A stretch of DNA of 64,000 nt. It comes from Lagierella sp. GTDB lineage: Bacteria > Bacillota > Clostridia > Tissierellales > Peptoniphilaceae. The stretch spans positions 53,536 to 117,535 of the forward strand of contig NZ_JASBYU010000004.1 in NCBI RefSeq assembly GCF_029983815.1. The letters are read 5' to 3'. Each line of letters opens with the position of its first letter. Position 1 is the first letter of the stretch. Shown here piece by piece: positions 26,062 to 34,893 of this stretch. The translations under genes were made by a program, and so were the position numbers. Under the pieces are notes generated by a model. The model did no database searches, had not been told where the DNA came from, and saw only the letters and a program-made list of their open reading frames with translations.

Positions 26062-27426
26062 ATGGAAGATACAATTACTGCTATTTCAACGGCTACAGGT
26101 GAAGCCGGCATTGGAATCGTAAGACTAAGCGGTTTAAATGCCATAGAAATAGGAAAAGAAATTTTTAAACCTGCAGCAAAAAGTAGTGATTTTAATAATA
26201 GAAAATTGATCTATGGTCATATATATGACGATGAGGAGCTTATAGATGAAGTCCTTATAGCCTTTATGAAGGGTCCTTCCACCTACACTAGGGAGGATAT
26301 GGTGGAAATTTACACCCATGGAGGAATAATTGCCGTTAGAAAGGTACTGGACTTGACCATTAAAAAAGGTGCAAGGATTGCCGAAAGAGGCGAATTTACC
26401 AAGAGGGCATTTTTAAATGGTAGGTTGGATCTTTCTCAAGCGGAGGCGGTAATAGACTTGATAAAGGCAAAGACGGACAAGTCCTATGAAGCTTCTATGA
26501 ATCAGTTAGAAGGTTCTCTTAAAAATGAGATTAAGGCAATAAGGGATAAGATGCTTGATTTACTTGCCAGAGTTGAATATACCATCAATTTTACAGAAGA
26601 TGGCCAGGAAGAACCTGACACGGGTATTATTTTAAAAGATGGTAAAAAGCTTTTGGAAAGGCTTGAAAAATTGTACAATTCCTCTAATAGAGGAAAGATT
26701 ATTAGAGATGGTATCAACACAACCATTATAGGTAAGCCAAATGTTGGAAAGTCCTCTTTATTAAATGCCTTGGCAAAGGTCAATAAGGCAATTGTAACGG
26801 ACATTCCTGGAACTACTAGGGATGTAATCGAAGAATATATCGACCTAGACGGTATTGTACTAATGATAAGTGATACTGCAGGCATTAGACAAAGTGAGGA
26901 TTTGGTGGAGCAGATTGGCGTGGATCGTTCCTTGGACTATGCTAAGAATGCAGACTTAATAATTGCAATCTTCGACTTGTCTAAACCGCTAGAAAAAGAG
27001 GACTTGGAAGTTGTCGAGCTATTAAAGGATAGAAAGGCAATTATCCTACTAAATAAAGAGGATTTACCGCAAAAGTTGGAGAGGGAAAAACTCTTTATCG
27101 ATAGTGAAATTCCTGTAATCAAGGTTTCAGTGAAGGAAAATATAGGAATTGAAAAACTTGAAAGACAGATTGCAGACATGTTCTATGGTGGAGACATCAA
27201 GTTGGAGTCGGATCTTTTAGTTACAAATGTTAGACATAGGGATGTAATTAAAAAAGCTATAGATTATTTAAAGTCTTCCCTAGGGGACTTGGAAATGGAT
27301 GTTCCAATAGATTGTATAGAGCTTGATTTGAGATCTTCCTGGGAGATCTTAGGTCAGATAACTGGAGAATCCATTGAAGATGATGTATTGGACAAGATAT
27401 TTAGAGATTTTTGTATTGGGAAATAG
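26062..27426 (+). CDS. mnmE: tRNA uridine-5-carboxymethylaminomethyl modification GTPase MnmE
   Basis: The 454-residue protein has an N-terminal folate-binding domain (GIGIVRLSG), a helical domain, and a G domain with GKPNVGKSSLLNAL, TDIPGTTRD, DTAG and NKED, ending in the functional C-terminal motif CIGK. With MnmG it modifies U34 of several tRNAs. A TATAAT lies just upstream of its start. mnmG follows with 5 nt between. Confidence 0.97.
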   Translation: MEDTITAISTATGEAGIGIVRLSGLNAIEIGKEIFKPAAKSSDFNNRKLIYGHIYDDEELIDEVLIAFMKGPSTYTREDMVEIYTHGGIIAVRKVLDLTIKKGARIAERGEFTKRAFLNGRLDLSQAEAVIDLIKAKTDKSYEASMNQLEGSLKNEIKAIRDKMLDLLARVEYTINFTEDGQEEPDTGIILKDGKKLLERLEKLYNSSNRGKIIRDGINTTIIGKPNVGKSSLLNALAKVNKAIVTDIPGTTRDVIEEYIDLDGIVLMISDTAGIRQSEDLVEQIGVDRSLDYAKNADLIIAIFDLSKPLEKEDLEVVELLKDRKAIILLNKEDLPQKLEREKLFIDSEIPVIKVSVKENIGIEKLERQIADMFYGGDIKLESDLLVTNVRHRDVIKKAIDYLKSSLGDLEMDVPIDCIELDLRSSWEILGQITGESIEDDVLDKIFRDFCIGK

Positions 27427-27431
27427 GAGTT

Positions 27432-29330
27432 ATGGAAATAAAAAAATATAGAGAAGACCCTGTTGATGTTGTGGTTATAGGCGCAGGTCATGCAGGAACA
27501 GAGGCTGGCCTTGCCACAGCAAGATTGGGTCTGAAGACGGTTATTTTGACCATGAGTTTGGACTCTGTTGCCGATCTTCCATGTAACCCTAATATTGGGG
27601 GTACTGGAAAGGGACATTTGGTTAGGGAGATAGATGCCCTAGGTGGTGAAATGGCACTTATAATCGATAAGACCTTCATCCAATCTAGGATGTTAAACAC
27701 CTCAAAGGGACCAGCTGTACACTCATTAAGGGTTCAAGCGGATAAGCCTGCTTATCACATGGAAATGAAAAAAGTTTTAGAAAATACTAAAAATTTAGAC
27801 TTGGTTGAAGGAGAAGTTACTAAGATAAATGTTGAAGGCAATAAAGTTGTCTCCATTGAAACCATAAATGGTGCAATATACGAAACAAAGGCGGTTATAA
27901 TTGCAACGGGAACCTATTTAAAGGGTTTGGTTTTACAAGGCGAACTTCAAATAGAGTCAGGCCCACATGGATTAAAATCTTCAAAAGAACTATCAAATTC
28001 CTTAAAGGAACTAGGAATTGAACTTAGAAGATTTAAAACGGGAACTCCTGCTAGAGTCCATAGAGATACTTTGGATTTTTCAGTTATGGAAGTTCAGCCA
28101 GGAGATGAGGAGATAATACCTTTTTCCTTTATGAATTTTGGAAAAGATTTAAATAGGAAACAGGAAAATTGTTACTTGACCTACACTACTAAAGAGACTA
28201 AGAGGATAATTGAAGACAATTTGCATAGAAGTCCTATGTATGCCGGTATAGTCAAGGGGGTTGGACCAAGGTATTGCCCTTCCATTGAAGATAAAGTGGT
28301 AAGATTTACCGAAAGAGATGAACACCAAGTTTTTGTGGAACCAGAGGGACTTGACACCAAGGAAATGTATATACAAGGAGTGTCCTCTACCCTTCCTGAA
28401 GATGTACAAAAACAGATGTACAAAACTATAATAGGCTTTGAAAACATGAAGTTTATGCGATCAGCCTATGGAATAGAATACGACTGTATTGACCCTACTA
28501 TTCTAAAGAGAACTTTGGAACATATGGATATAGACGGTCTATTCTTTGCAGGACAAATCAATGGATCTTCAGGATATGAAGAGGCTGCTGCCCAAGGCCT
28601 TATGGCTGGAATAAATGCCTATTTGAAATTAGAAGGTAAAGAACCCTTTATATTGGACAGATCCGATGCCTATATTGGCGTATTAATCGATGATCTTGTG
28701 ACAAAGGGAACAAACGAACCCTATAGGATGATGACTTCTAGAGCTGAGTATCGCCTTACCCTTCGTCAGGACAATGCGGACTTTAGGTTAACAAAACTTG
28801 GCTATGATATTGGTCTGGTTAGTAAAGAAAGAATGGAAAAGACTAATATAAGAAAAAGACTCGTGGAAGAGGAATTGGATAGGCTAAGTAAAATTAGGAT
28901 AAATCCAACTGCTGAAAACAATAAGATATTGAAAGAATTGGGAACTACAGAACTTCAAAAGTCCTTAACCCTATTAGAATTGATAAAGAGGCCAGAGCTT
29001 GACTATGAAAAATTAAGGGTATTCGATAGCCTTGCTCCACAATTGGATAGGGAGATCAGAATTCAGGTGCAAACCCATATCAAGTACGAAGGATATATTG
29101 CAAAGCAAAAACAGCAAATTGAAAGATTTAAGAAACTTGAGAGAAGGGACATCAGCTTTATCTACGACTATAGCGAAATAAAGGGATTGTCAAATGAGGC
29201 TGTACAAAAGCTAAATAAGATAAAACCAGACTCCCTTGGACAGGCAAGCAGAATTTCCGGAGTTAGTCCGGCGGATATAAATGTAATTCTAATCTATCTT
29301 GAGACTAGAAAGAGGAATAAAGATGAGTAA
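27432..29330 (+). CDS. mnmG: tRNA uridine-5-carboxymethylaminomethyl modification enzyme MnmG
   Basis: The FAD-binding protein has VVVIGAGHAGTEAG at its start, the family block CNPNIGGTGKGHLVREIDALGG, GLFFAGQINGSSGYEEAAAQGL, and a C-terminal helical domain. I choose ATG at 27432 (632 aa); the AGGAG is only 2 nt upstream, so translation probably relies on coupling with mnmE. It partners MnmE in U34 modification. rsmG overlaps its end. Confidence 0.96.
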   Translation: MEIKKYREDPVDVVVIGAGHAGTEAGLATARLGLKTVILTMSLDSVADLPCNPNIGGTGKGHLVREIDALGGEMALIIDKTFIQSRMLNTSKGPAVHSLRVQADKPAYHMEMKKVLENTKNLDLVEGEVTKINVEGNKVVSIETINGAIYETKAVIIATGTYLKGLVLQGELQIESGPHGLKSSKELSNSLKELGIELRRFKTGTPARVHRDTLDFSVMEVQPGDEEIIPFSFMNFGKDLNRKQENCYLTYTTKETKRIIEDNLHRSPMYAGIVKGVGPRYCPSIEDKVVRFTERDEHQVFVEPEGLDTKEMYIQGVSSTLPEDVQKQMYKTIIGFENMKFMRSAYGIEYDCIDPTILKRTLEHMDIDGLFFAGQINGSSGYEEAAAQGLMAGINAYLKLEGKEPFILDRSDAYIGVLIDDLVTKGTNEPYRMMTSRAEYRLTLRQDNADFRLTKLGYDIGLVSKERMEKTNIRKRLVEEELDRLSKIRINPTAENNKILKELGTTELQKSLTLLELIKRPELDYEKLRVFDSLAPQLDREIRIQVQTHIKYEGYIAKQKQQIERFKKLERRDISFIYDYSEIKGLSNEAVQKLNKIKPDSLGQASRISGVSPADINVILIYLETRKRNKDE

Positions 29331-30030
29331 TTTAGAAAAGGTGTTTAATTCAGAGGATATAGTATTATCTGAGGAAGTTTTAAAAAAGTTTGAAGAATTT
29401 AGAAATCATATGTTGGAAACCAATAAATTTTTAAATCTTACCAGTATTACAGAGGAAGAAGAAGTTAATTATAAGCATTTTTTAGACTCCATACTTCCAT
29501 TAAAGAAGGTGGAAATGGAAAAAGGTGCAACCCTTATAGACATAGGAACCGGTGGAGGGTTTCCTGGAATGCCTATAAAGTTTTTCAGAGACGATTTAAA
29601 GATTACATTGTTGGACTCTCTAAATAAAAGAATAAAGTTTCTTAAAAAAACTATATCAGATATGGATATAAAGGATATAGAGGCAGTTCATGGTAGAGCT
29701 GAAGAATTGGGAAGAACAAAATCCTATAGAGAGCAGTACGACTATGGAATTTCTAGGGCTGTTTCCAGATTAAACACTTTGGTAGAGTATAGTTTACCTT
29801 TTATTAAGGTTGGAGGAACTTTTATCTCCATGAAGGGACCGTCAGGGATTGAAGAAGCTGAAGAGGCTAAAAATGCCATAAAGATTTTAGGTGGTGAAAT
29901 AGCTGATATAATAAGCTATAATTTGGACTATGAAAATTCTGATAGAACTTTGATAGTAATCAAAAAGACCTCCCCTACTCCTCGAAAATACCCAAGGGGT
30001 GGCGGAAAGCCAAAGAATAAGCCACTTTAA
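29323..30030 (+). CDS. rsmG: 16S rRNA (guanine-527-N7)-methyltransferase RsmG
   Basis: The SAM-dependent methyltransferase has LIDIGTGGGFPGMPIKF and the substrate-site region around YGISRAVS, with a conserved-type basic tail (KYPRGGGKPKNKPL). The ATG at 29323 overlaps the mnmG stop by 8 nt and follows GAGG at good distance; an upstream in-frame start at 29299 is less likely. Methylation of G527 affects streptomycin susceptibility. It is the last gene of the rightward origin operon, where parA/parB usually follow but do not here. Confidence 0.95.
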   Translation: MSNLEKVFNSEDIVLSEEVLKKFEEFRNHMLETNKFLNLTSITEEEEVNYKHFLDSILPLKKVEMEKGATLIDIGTGGGFPGMPIKFFRDDLKITLLDSLNKRIKFLKKTISDMDIKDIEAVHGRAEELGRTKSYREQYDYGISRAVSRLNTLVEYSLPFIKVGGTFISMKGPSGIEEAEEAKNAIKILGGEIADIISYNLDYENSDRTLIVIKKTSPTPRKYPRGGGKPKNKPL

Positions 30031-30057
30031 TGAAAAAGTAAATCATAGATAAAATAA

Positions 30058-30108
30058 AAGGCATGTAACCTATTTGCTTTTATAGGTTGACATGCCTTCT
30101 ATTTTTTA
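30058..30108. terminator. Bidirectional terminator between convergent genes
   Basis: A long stem (AAGGCATGT with ACATGCCTT, and ACCTAT with ATAGGT) and flanking A/T runs on both sides serve rsmG and the leftward gene ending at 30106. Confidence 0.88.
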
Positions 30109-31206
30109 ATTTACAGGAGAAAGATTCAAGAAATCCGGACCTGTTAAAAGTGATATATAAGATCGTTTTAACTTATCGATGGAAGAGTAGTAAAGTAAAA
30201 CTCTATTGTCCTTAACAATGAATGTGGATTTATATATAAGCCAGTCGTCATATCCCTTATCACAGGGACATAGGACTTCTATTGGGTTTTCAAAGTGAAT
30301 ACCATCACTGGACTCTGAAACAAAAAGTGCGGAACTTTCCATCTTACCGTCGGGACAGTCCATACTTAAGCAGTAGTACCTATCCTCTACCTTTTTTATT
30401 TCCAAATGCCAAGGATTGTAATTAGACCACTCCCCTTTAGTCATTTCCAAAGGAATAGGTGGAGTAAACTCCTTTAAGTCTTTAGACTGAGTAAAAACAT
30501 AGGCGTCCTCTCCAATATTCATGTTTTTACGATAGTAAATCTTATACCATCCGTCTTCATATAGTATGGTTGGAGCACCATAGCCATAACCGCCAGTACC
30601 AAAATCAAAAATTGTTTCTTCAGGTGAGAAATCCTTTAAATTTTTAGATGTTTTTCTAACCAACTTTGAAAGTCTAGTTTTCTTATTGGAAACCCTATAC
30701 CACAACTCAAGCGTATCATCCCTGAAGAAAAGAGATACATCGGAGAGATGACAGTGTTTTTCTGGTAATGATATGGGATTAGTAAGTCCAGGAAAATCTT
30801 CAAAGTGGATTCCATCATGGGAAACGACAATACTTGGATTTTCTGTTTGATCATTTAGAAAACTATAAGGTGTAAATGCCATTATATAGCGATATCCAAA
30901 CCTTGCCTGTGGGTCATAGACAATTGAAGGATGGATAGCTTGGTCATCAGTTTTTATATAAGTACCTATTTTAAGGTGATTTGGAGCATTGAGTAACAGA
31001 CCCTTATTTATTGTCCTATCTCCAAAAAGGCTTAGTTTTTTACTAACTGGATTATTGATAACCCTATTTTTAAAAATAGGCTTAGTGTCAATATCTGCAA
31101 TTAACAAAGATCTATTAATAGGCATATGATATCCATTTAAAATGTAGCAGGATCCTATTATTAAAATGGAAATAAAACCTAGAGTAAATTTAAATAACTT
31201 TTTCAT
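30106..31206 (-). CDS. Membrane-anchored five-bladed beta-propeller (GH43/GH32-like) protein
   Basis: From ATG at 31206 (GGGGAG 8 nt upstream) the protein has 366 residues, with an N-terminal signal or anchor helix (KLFKFTLGFISILIIGSCYIL). The rest shows repeated propeller words: IHPSIVYDPQARFGYRYIM, NPSIVVSHDGIHFEDFPG, YGYGAPTILYEDGWYKIYYR and SESSDGIHFENP. These resemble glycoside hydrolase 43/32/DUF-type propellers that act on or bind polysaccharides outside the cell. No catalytic residues can be assigned with confidence. Its C-SCYIL context could allow a lipoprotein, but I do not see a clear lipobox. Confidence 0.65.
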   Translation of the reverse strand: MKKLFKFTLGFISILIIGSCYILNGYHMPINRSLLIADIDTKPIFKNRVINNPVSKKLSLFGDRTINKGLLLNAPNHLKIGTYIKTDDQAIHPSIVYDPQARFGYRYIMAFTPYSFLNDQTENPSIVVSHDGIHFEDFPGLTNPISLPEKHCHLSDVSLFFRDDTLELWYRVSNKKTRLSKLVRKTSKNLKDFSPEETIFDFGTGGYGYGAPTILYEDGWYKIYYRKNMNIGEDAYVFTQSKDLKEFTPPIPLEMTKGEWSNYNPWHLEIKKVEDRYYCLSMDCPDGKMESSALFVSESSDGIHFENPIEVLCPCDKGYDDWLIYKSTFIVKDNRVLLYYSSIDKLKRSYISLLTGPDFLNLSPVN

Positions 31207-31304
31207 ATATAACATCTCCCCTAAGTAGAATATCATAAAGGTTAGGAAAAAGTTCTTACAAAATTATTACATTTTAATTGTAATAAAAAATAAGGGAACT
31301 TAAT

Positions 31305-31383
31305 TGTGGATAAGTCTGTGGAAAACCCTGTGGATAAGCTTGTGGATTATTTTGTGGATAAGTCTATAGACAATTGTTGATAA
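31305..31383 (+). other. Ladder of DnaA boxes at exact 12-bp spacing
   Basis: TGTGGATAA or a one- to two-base variant starts at 31305, 31317 (TGTGGAAAA), 31329, 31341 (TGTGGATTA) and 31353, all in one orientation and exactly 12 bp apart. A further variant TGTTGATAA lies at 31375. More boxes follow at 31537, 31572 and 31594 (TGGGGATAA), and an inverted one at 31609. The cluster lies 8 kb from dnaA. Confidence 0.85.
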
Positions 31384-31499
31384 CTTTTGAATTAAAATAA
31401 AATGACCTAATAATAAAACTTAGTAAACTAAAGGCCAGTAAATGGCTTGATATAGGGCTTTATCCTGAACATAAAATTCTTGGATAAAAATATTAATGA

Positions 31500-31515
31500 T
31501 GTTTCACGTGAAACA
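31500..31515. other. parS centromere site
   Basis: TGTTTCACGTGAAACA matches the bacterial ParB/Spo0J binding palindrome perfectly. It lies between the DnaA-box ladder and the single boxes at 31537-31602. Confidence 0.93.
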
Positions 31516-31536
31516 TATGATTAATTAACTTTGATA

Positions 31537-31617
31537 TGTGGATAAGTCTTGATAAATTGATATTTCAGAACTGTGGATAACTTAAGTGAACATTGGGGAT
31601 AAGTTTGATTATCCAGA
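31537..31617. other. Additional DnaA boxes near parS
   Basis: TGTGGATAA at 31537 and 31572, TGGGGATAA at 31594 and inverted TTATCCAGA at 31609 extend the DnaA-box cluster beyond the first parS. No gene is visible from 31207 to 31790. Confidence 0.7.
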
Positions 31618-31771
31618 TGGGATAGAGAAACTTACTTCCCTATATATATCTTTTTTAACGAACGATTTATCCTAATGTACTCTACATTAAACTCTAAATT
31701 ACGTATTTAGTTGAAGTGTAAAGGTGAAGGCAGTTCAATATCATACCCATGTTTCAAAATAAAAAAAGTAA

Positions 31772-31787
31772 TGTTTCACGTGAAACA
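31772..31787. other. parS centromere site in a longer palindrome
   Basis: A second perfect TGTTTCACGTGAAACA, extended by matching GTAA/TTAC flanks into a 24-bp palindrome. It lies just past the stop codon of the CinA-like gene and could also act as its transcription-end hairpin. Confidence 0.93.
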
Positions 31788-31790
31788 TTA

Positions 31791-32336
31791 CTAAACTGTA
31801 AAGATTTTATTAACGTTGAGTTTATAGCCTTCTACTTCTCGAATAAGTTTCATTGAATTTGAGAATGCTAAGTTTACTACTTTTTTTCTAACTTGATTTC
31901 TTTCACCTTGTAAATTAAGTCTATATATTTTTCTATTTCCCTTAAAGTCGATTCCAAGATAAACAAGTCCTGCATTTTCCCCAGGTCCTGCATATCCTGT
32001 CGCTGCTATTAACAAATTAGAATTCGATAATTTTGAAAGTCCATCCAACATTTCGGTACATGTTTCAAAGCTAACTGCACTATGTTTCGATAATGTTTCA
32101 CGTGAAACATTTAAGACAATATTTTTATATCCTTCATTATAAGTTATAAGTCCGAGTTCTAAGACAGCGCTAGATCCAGGAATGTTAGCAACTGTTCCAC
32201 TTATAAGTCCTGCTGTTAAAGATTCTGCGGTAGATACTGTAAAATTATTATCTATTAAAAAAGGCACAAAGTTTTCTTCTAAAGTTTGTGCATCCAATTG
32301 GGATTTCACTTTTTCTTCTAAAATTACATATTCCAT
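31791..32336 (-). CDS. CinA C-terminal-domain protein (nicotinamide-nucleotide amidase family)
   Basis: From ATG at 32336 (AGGTGATGAA upstream) the protein has 181 residues. It contains the CinA_C fold words FTVSTAESLTAGLISGTVANIPGSS, LGLITYNEGYKN and AATGYAGPG. CinA_C enzymes deamidate NMN in NAD recycling. The usual N-terminal MoCF-like domain is absent, as in stand-alone PncC. A third parS lies inside the gene, so its coding sequence also carries a segregation site. Confidence 0.85.
   Translation of the reverse strand: MEYVILEEKVKSQLDAQTLEENFVPFLIDNNFTVSTAESLTAGLISGTVANIPGSSAVLELGLITYNEGYKNIVLNVSRETLSKHSAVSFETCTEMLDGLSKLSNSNLLIAATGYAGPGENAGLVYLGIDFKGNRKIYRLNLQGERNQVRKKVVNLAFSNSMKLIREVEGYKLNVNKIFTV
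32094..32109. other. parS centromere site inside the CinA-like gene
   Basis: A third perfect TGTTTCACGTGAAACA. On the minus strand it is part of the coding sequence for NVSRETL, so the protein tolerates the site. Confidence 0.93.
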
Positions 32337-32545
32337 TTCATCACCTAATATGATTATACTATTATTTTTCATCTCTCCAAACTTAAAAAGTAGATATTCG
32401 ACTTAAATTGTATAAATCTTTTGTTCTCTGGGTATTCATAGTATATAATGTTAGCTGTAGATTTTGGTGTTCATTAAATTGAATACTTTTTTTATTGATG
32501 CATTTTTAAAAATGCCGAACTACGTAATTTATTGGAGTTGATAAA

Positions 32546-33334
32546 ATGAAGTTTATTTCACTTTCTAGTGGATCTTCTGGGAATTCCTTATTAGTGGAAA
32601 CAAATAAGACAAAAATTTTAATAGATGCTGGATTTTCAGGAAAGAGATTGGAATATTTATTAAATGATGCTTCTGTTCTTCCTGAAACTATAGATGCAAT
32701 ATTAGTTACTCATGAACATACTGACCATGTAAAAGGCGTAGGTGTTATGAGTAGAAGGTATAATATACCGGTCATTGCCAACGAAGAAACTTGGTTAGCA
32801 ATGATAAAGAAAATCGGACCAATCAGAGATGAAAATATCCTCATCTTTAAAAATGATTATGACTTTACCTTAAGAGATTTAGATATCCATCCCTTTAGCA
32901 CATTCCACGATGCAGCAAATAGCTGTGGGTTTGCCGTATATAATGGAAAATCTAAGTTATCCATTCTAACGGACACCGGTGCTGTAAACGAACGTATAAA
33001 AAGACAGATTGTAGGTTCTGATATTCTATTTATAGAATCTAATCACGACCCTATAATGCTTATGAATGGCCCTTATTCTCCTGCATTGAAGAGAAGGGTT
33101 GCTTCTACAAAGGGACATTTATCAAATTTAGACTGTGCATCTACTTTAGAAGAGGTTTTATCTGGTAATAACGAAAAGGTGATTTTGGCCCATTTGAGTA
33201 ATGAAAACAATACTGCTGAACTAGCTTTAGAAACTGTTTCTGATCATCTCATAGACTTAGGACTTGATATTAATAGGGATATAAGTCTGACTGTGGCAGA
33301 TAGAAGTATCATTAGTAATAGAATTGAGTTATAG
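32546..33334 (+). CDS. MBL-fold metallohydrolase, WalJ/YycJ type
   Basis: The 262-residue protein begins MKFISLSSGSSGNSLLVE and has the metal-site motif THEHTDHVKGVGVMSRRY, then TFHDAANSCGF and SNHDPIMLMNGPYSP. WalJ/YycJ-like hydrolases, probably 5'-3' exonucleases, usually precede rlmH in Firmicutes, as here (3 nt apart). The WalKR genes normally upstream are absent. GGAG lies before the ATG. Confidence 0.9.
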   Translation: MKFISLSSGSSGNSLLVETNKTKILIDAGFSGKRLEYLLNDASVLPETIDAILVTHEHTDHVKGVGVMSRRYNIPVIANEETWLAMIKKIGPIRDENILIFKNDYDFTLRDLDIHPFSTFHDAANSCGFAVYNGKSKLSILTDTGAVNERIKRQIVGSDILFIESNHDPIMLMNGPYSPALKRRVASTKGHLSNLDCASTLEEVLSGNNEKVILAHLSNENNTAELALETVSDHLIDLGLDINRDISLTVADRSIISNRIEL

Positions 33335-33337
33335 AAT

Positions 33338-33814
33338 ATGAATGTTAAAATATTAACTATCGGCAATATTAAGGAATCATTTTTAAGAGAGGGGATTAAA
33401 GAGTTCGATAAAAGACTTAAGCCCTATGCAAGTATACAGGAGATAGAACTAAAGGAGACTTTAATTAAGTCTGATACTCCCTCGAATATTCAAAAGGCAT
33501 TAAATGATGAAGGGAGGAGAATTTTAGATAAACTTAGTCCTAAGGACTATGTTATAGTCCTAGATATTAAAGGAAAGCGGTACTCAAGTGAGGAATTTTC
33601 AAATATCCTTGAGGACTTAAAAATTAGCGGCTATAACGACTTTGCCTTTATAATCGGTTCATCCTATGGACTGAGTTCTGAAATCAAAAACAGAGCCAAT
33701 TTAAAGCTATCTTTTTCTAAGATGACTTTTCCTCATCAACTTATGAAGTTAATTTTATTTGAACAATTGTATAGATGGATTAAAATTGCTAAACATGAGC
33801 CCTATCATAAGTAG
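33338..33814 (+). CDS. rlmH: 23S rRNA (pseudouridine-1915-N3)-methyltransferase RlmH
   Basis: The 158-residue SPOUT methyltransferase has the C-terminal knot words FAFIIGSSYGLSSEI, LSFSKMTFPHQLMKLILFEQLYRWIKI and the family ending HEPYHK. It methylates pseudouridine 1915 in helix 69. It is coupled to the WalJ-like gene and followed by a terminator. Confidence 0.97.
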   Translation: MNVKILTIGNIKESFLREGIKEFDKRLKPYASIQEIELKETLIKSDTPSNIQKALNDEGRRILDKLSPKDYVIVLDIKGKRYSSEEFSNILEDLKISGYNDFAFIIGSSYGLSSEIKNRANLKLSFSKMTFPHQLMKLILFEQLYRWIKIAKHEPYHK

Positions 33815-33829
33815 ATTTATTTTTATTTT

Positions 33830-33857
33830 GCCCTACTAATCATAGGGCTTATTTTTT
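33830..33857 (+). terminator. Terminator after rlmH
   Basis: GCCCTA and TAGGGC pair around a 7-nt loop, followed by TTATTTTTT. Confidence 0.85.
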
Positions 33858-34016
33858 GTGAAATTTCATACTCAAGGGTTATTAAATTTTATGGATTGGA
33901 AATTTTTATGATATTTACTTCTTTTTGACTTACCACATAATAATGTTATAAGTATAGGGCAGCCTTAATTGCCGACTGTTTTCGTGGTATAATTAAAGTA
34001 GATAAGGAGAGATAAA

Positions 34017-34883
34017 TTGAGTGACAATGGTTTAAAGAGTGGTTTTTGTCCACAGATGATAGTTACTGAGGAGCTAAAGTCCTTAAAGGAGATTGAAAAG
34101 GCTATCATCAAAAGATATAGAAAAAAAATATGGTCTAAGTTTATCAAGGCCATTAAGGAATACGATTTAATTCAGGATAATGATAAGATTGCCGTTGCAA
34201 TTTCTGGAGGAAAGGACAGTCTTTTACTTGCCAAATTATTTCAGGAGTTGAAGAAAAACGGCAGAAACAACTTTGAACTTGAGTTTATTGCCATGGATCC
34301 CGGGTATCATGATGATATTAGGGTCTTGTTAGAAGAAAACTGTGAATATTTGAATATTCCAGTCCATATATATAATTCAGATATCTTTCAAGTTGCAGAT
34401 AAGATTTCTTCAGACTATCCATGCTACATGTGTGCAAGGATGAGAAGGGGTTCTCTTTATGCAAAGGCCCAGGAACTTGGATGTAATAAGCTTGCCCTAG
34501 GCCATCATTTTGACGATGTTATTGAGACAAATTTGATGAATATCCTCTGTGCAGGAAATTTCAAGACTATGATGCCAAAATTAAAGGCTATGAACTTCGA
34601 TAATATGGAAATAATCAGGCCTATGTATCTTATTGAGGAAGATAGTATAATTCGATGGATAAACTATACTGGGTTGATGCCTTTAAATTGTGCATGTATG
34701 GTGGCGGCAAAGAAAATAGGCTCTACTAGACATAAGATTAAAGATTTAATAAAGACTTTGGATAAACAGGGTTTTACAAATGTTGCAATAAATATATTCA
34801 GAGCTTGTGAAAATGTGGATATAAATAGAATACTAGGTTATGTAGAAGATGATGAAAAACATTCATTTTTAGATAATTATTAA
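34017..34883 (+). CDS. TtcA-like PP-loop tRNA thiolation enzyme
   Basis: The 288-residue protein has the PP-loop AVAISGGKDSLLLAKL and two CxxC pairs (CYMCARMRRG; NCACM), plus LGHHFDDVIETNLMN. These are features of the TtcA family, which use ATP and an Fe-S cluster to make 2-thiocytidine-type modifications in tRNA. The TTG start at 34017 follows AAGGAGAG. The specific tRNA position cannot be told from sequence. FprA follows 10 nt downstream. Confidence 0.82.
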   Translation: MSDNGLKSGFCPQMIVTEELKSLKEIEKAIIKRYRKKIWSKFIKAIKEYDLIQDNDKIAVAISGGKDSLLLAKLFQELKKNGRNNFELEFIAMDPGYHDDIRVLLEENCEYLNIPVHIYNSDIFQVADKISSDYPCYMCARMRRGSLYAKAQELGCNKLALGHHFDDVIETNLMNILCAGNFKTMMPKLKAMNFDNMEIIRPMYLIEEDSIIRWINYTGLMPLNCACMVAAKKIGSTRHKIKDLIKTLDKQGFTNVAINIFRACENVDINRILGYVEDDEKHSFLDNY

Positions 34884-34893
34884 GGGGGTACTT

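Noticed and set aside
31240..31790. DnaA-box ladder as the main replication origin
   Set aside because: Transcription polarity changes at 23.5 kb, and the unwinding element lies beside dnaN; no GC-run plus triplet element is seen next to the ladder.
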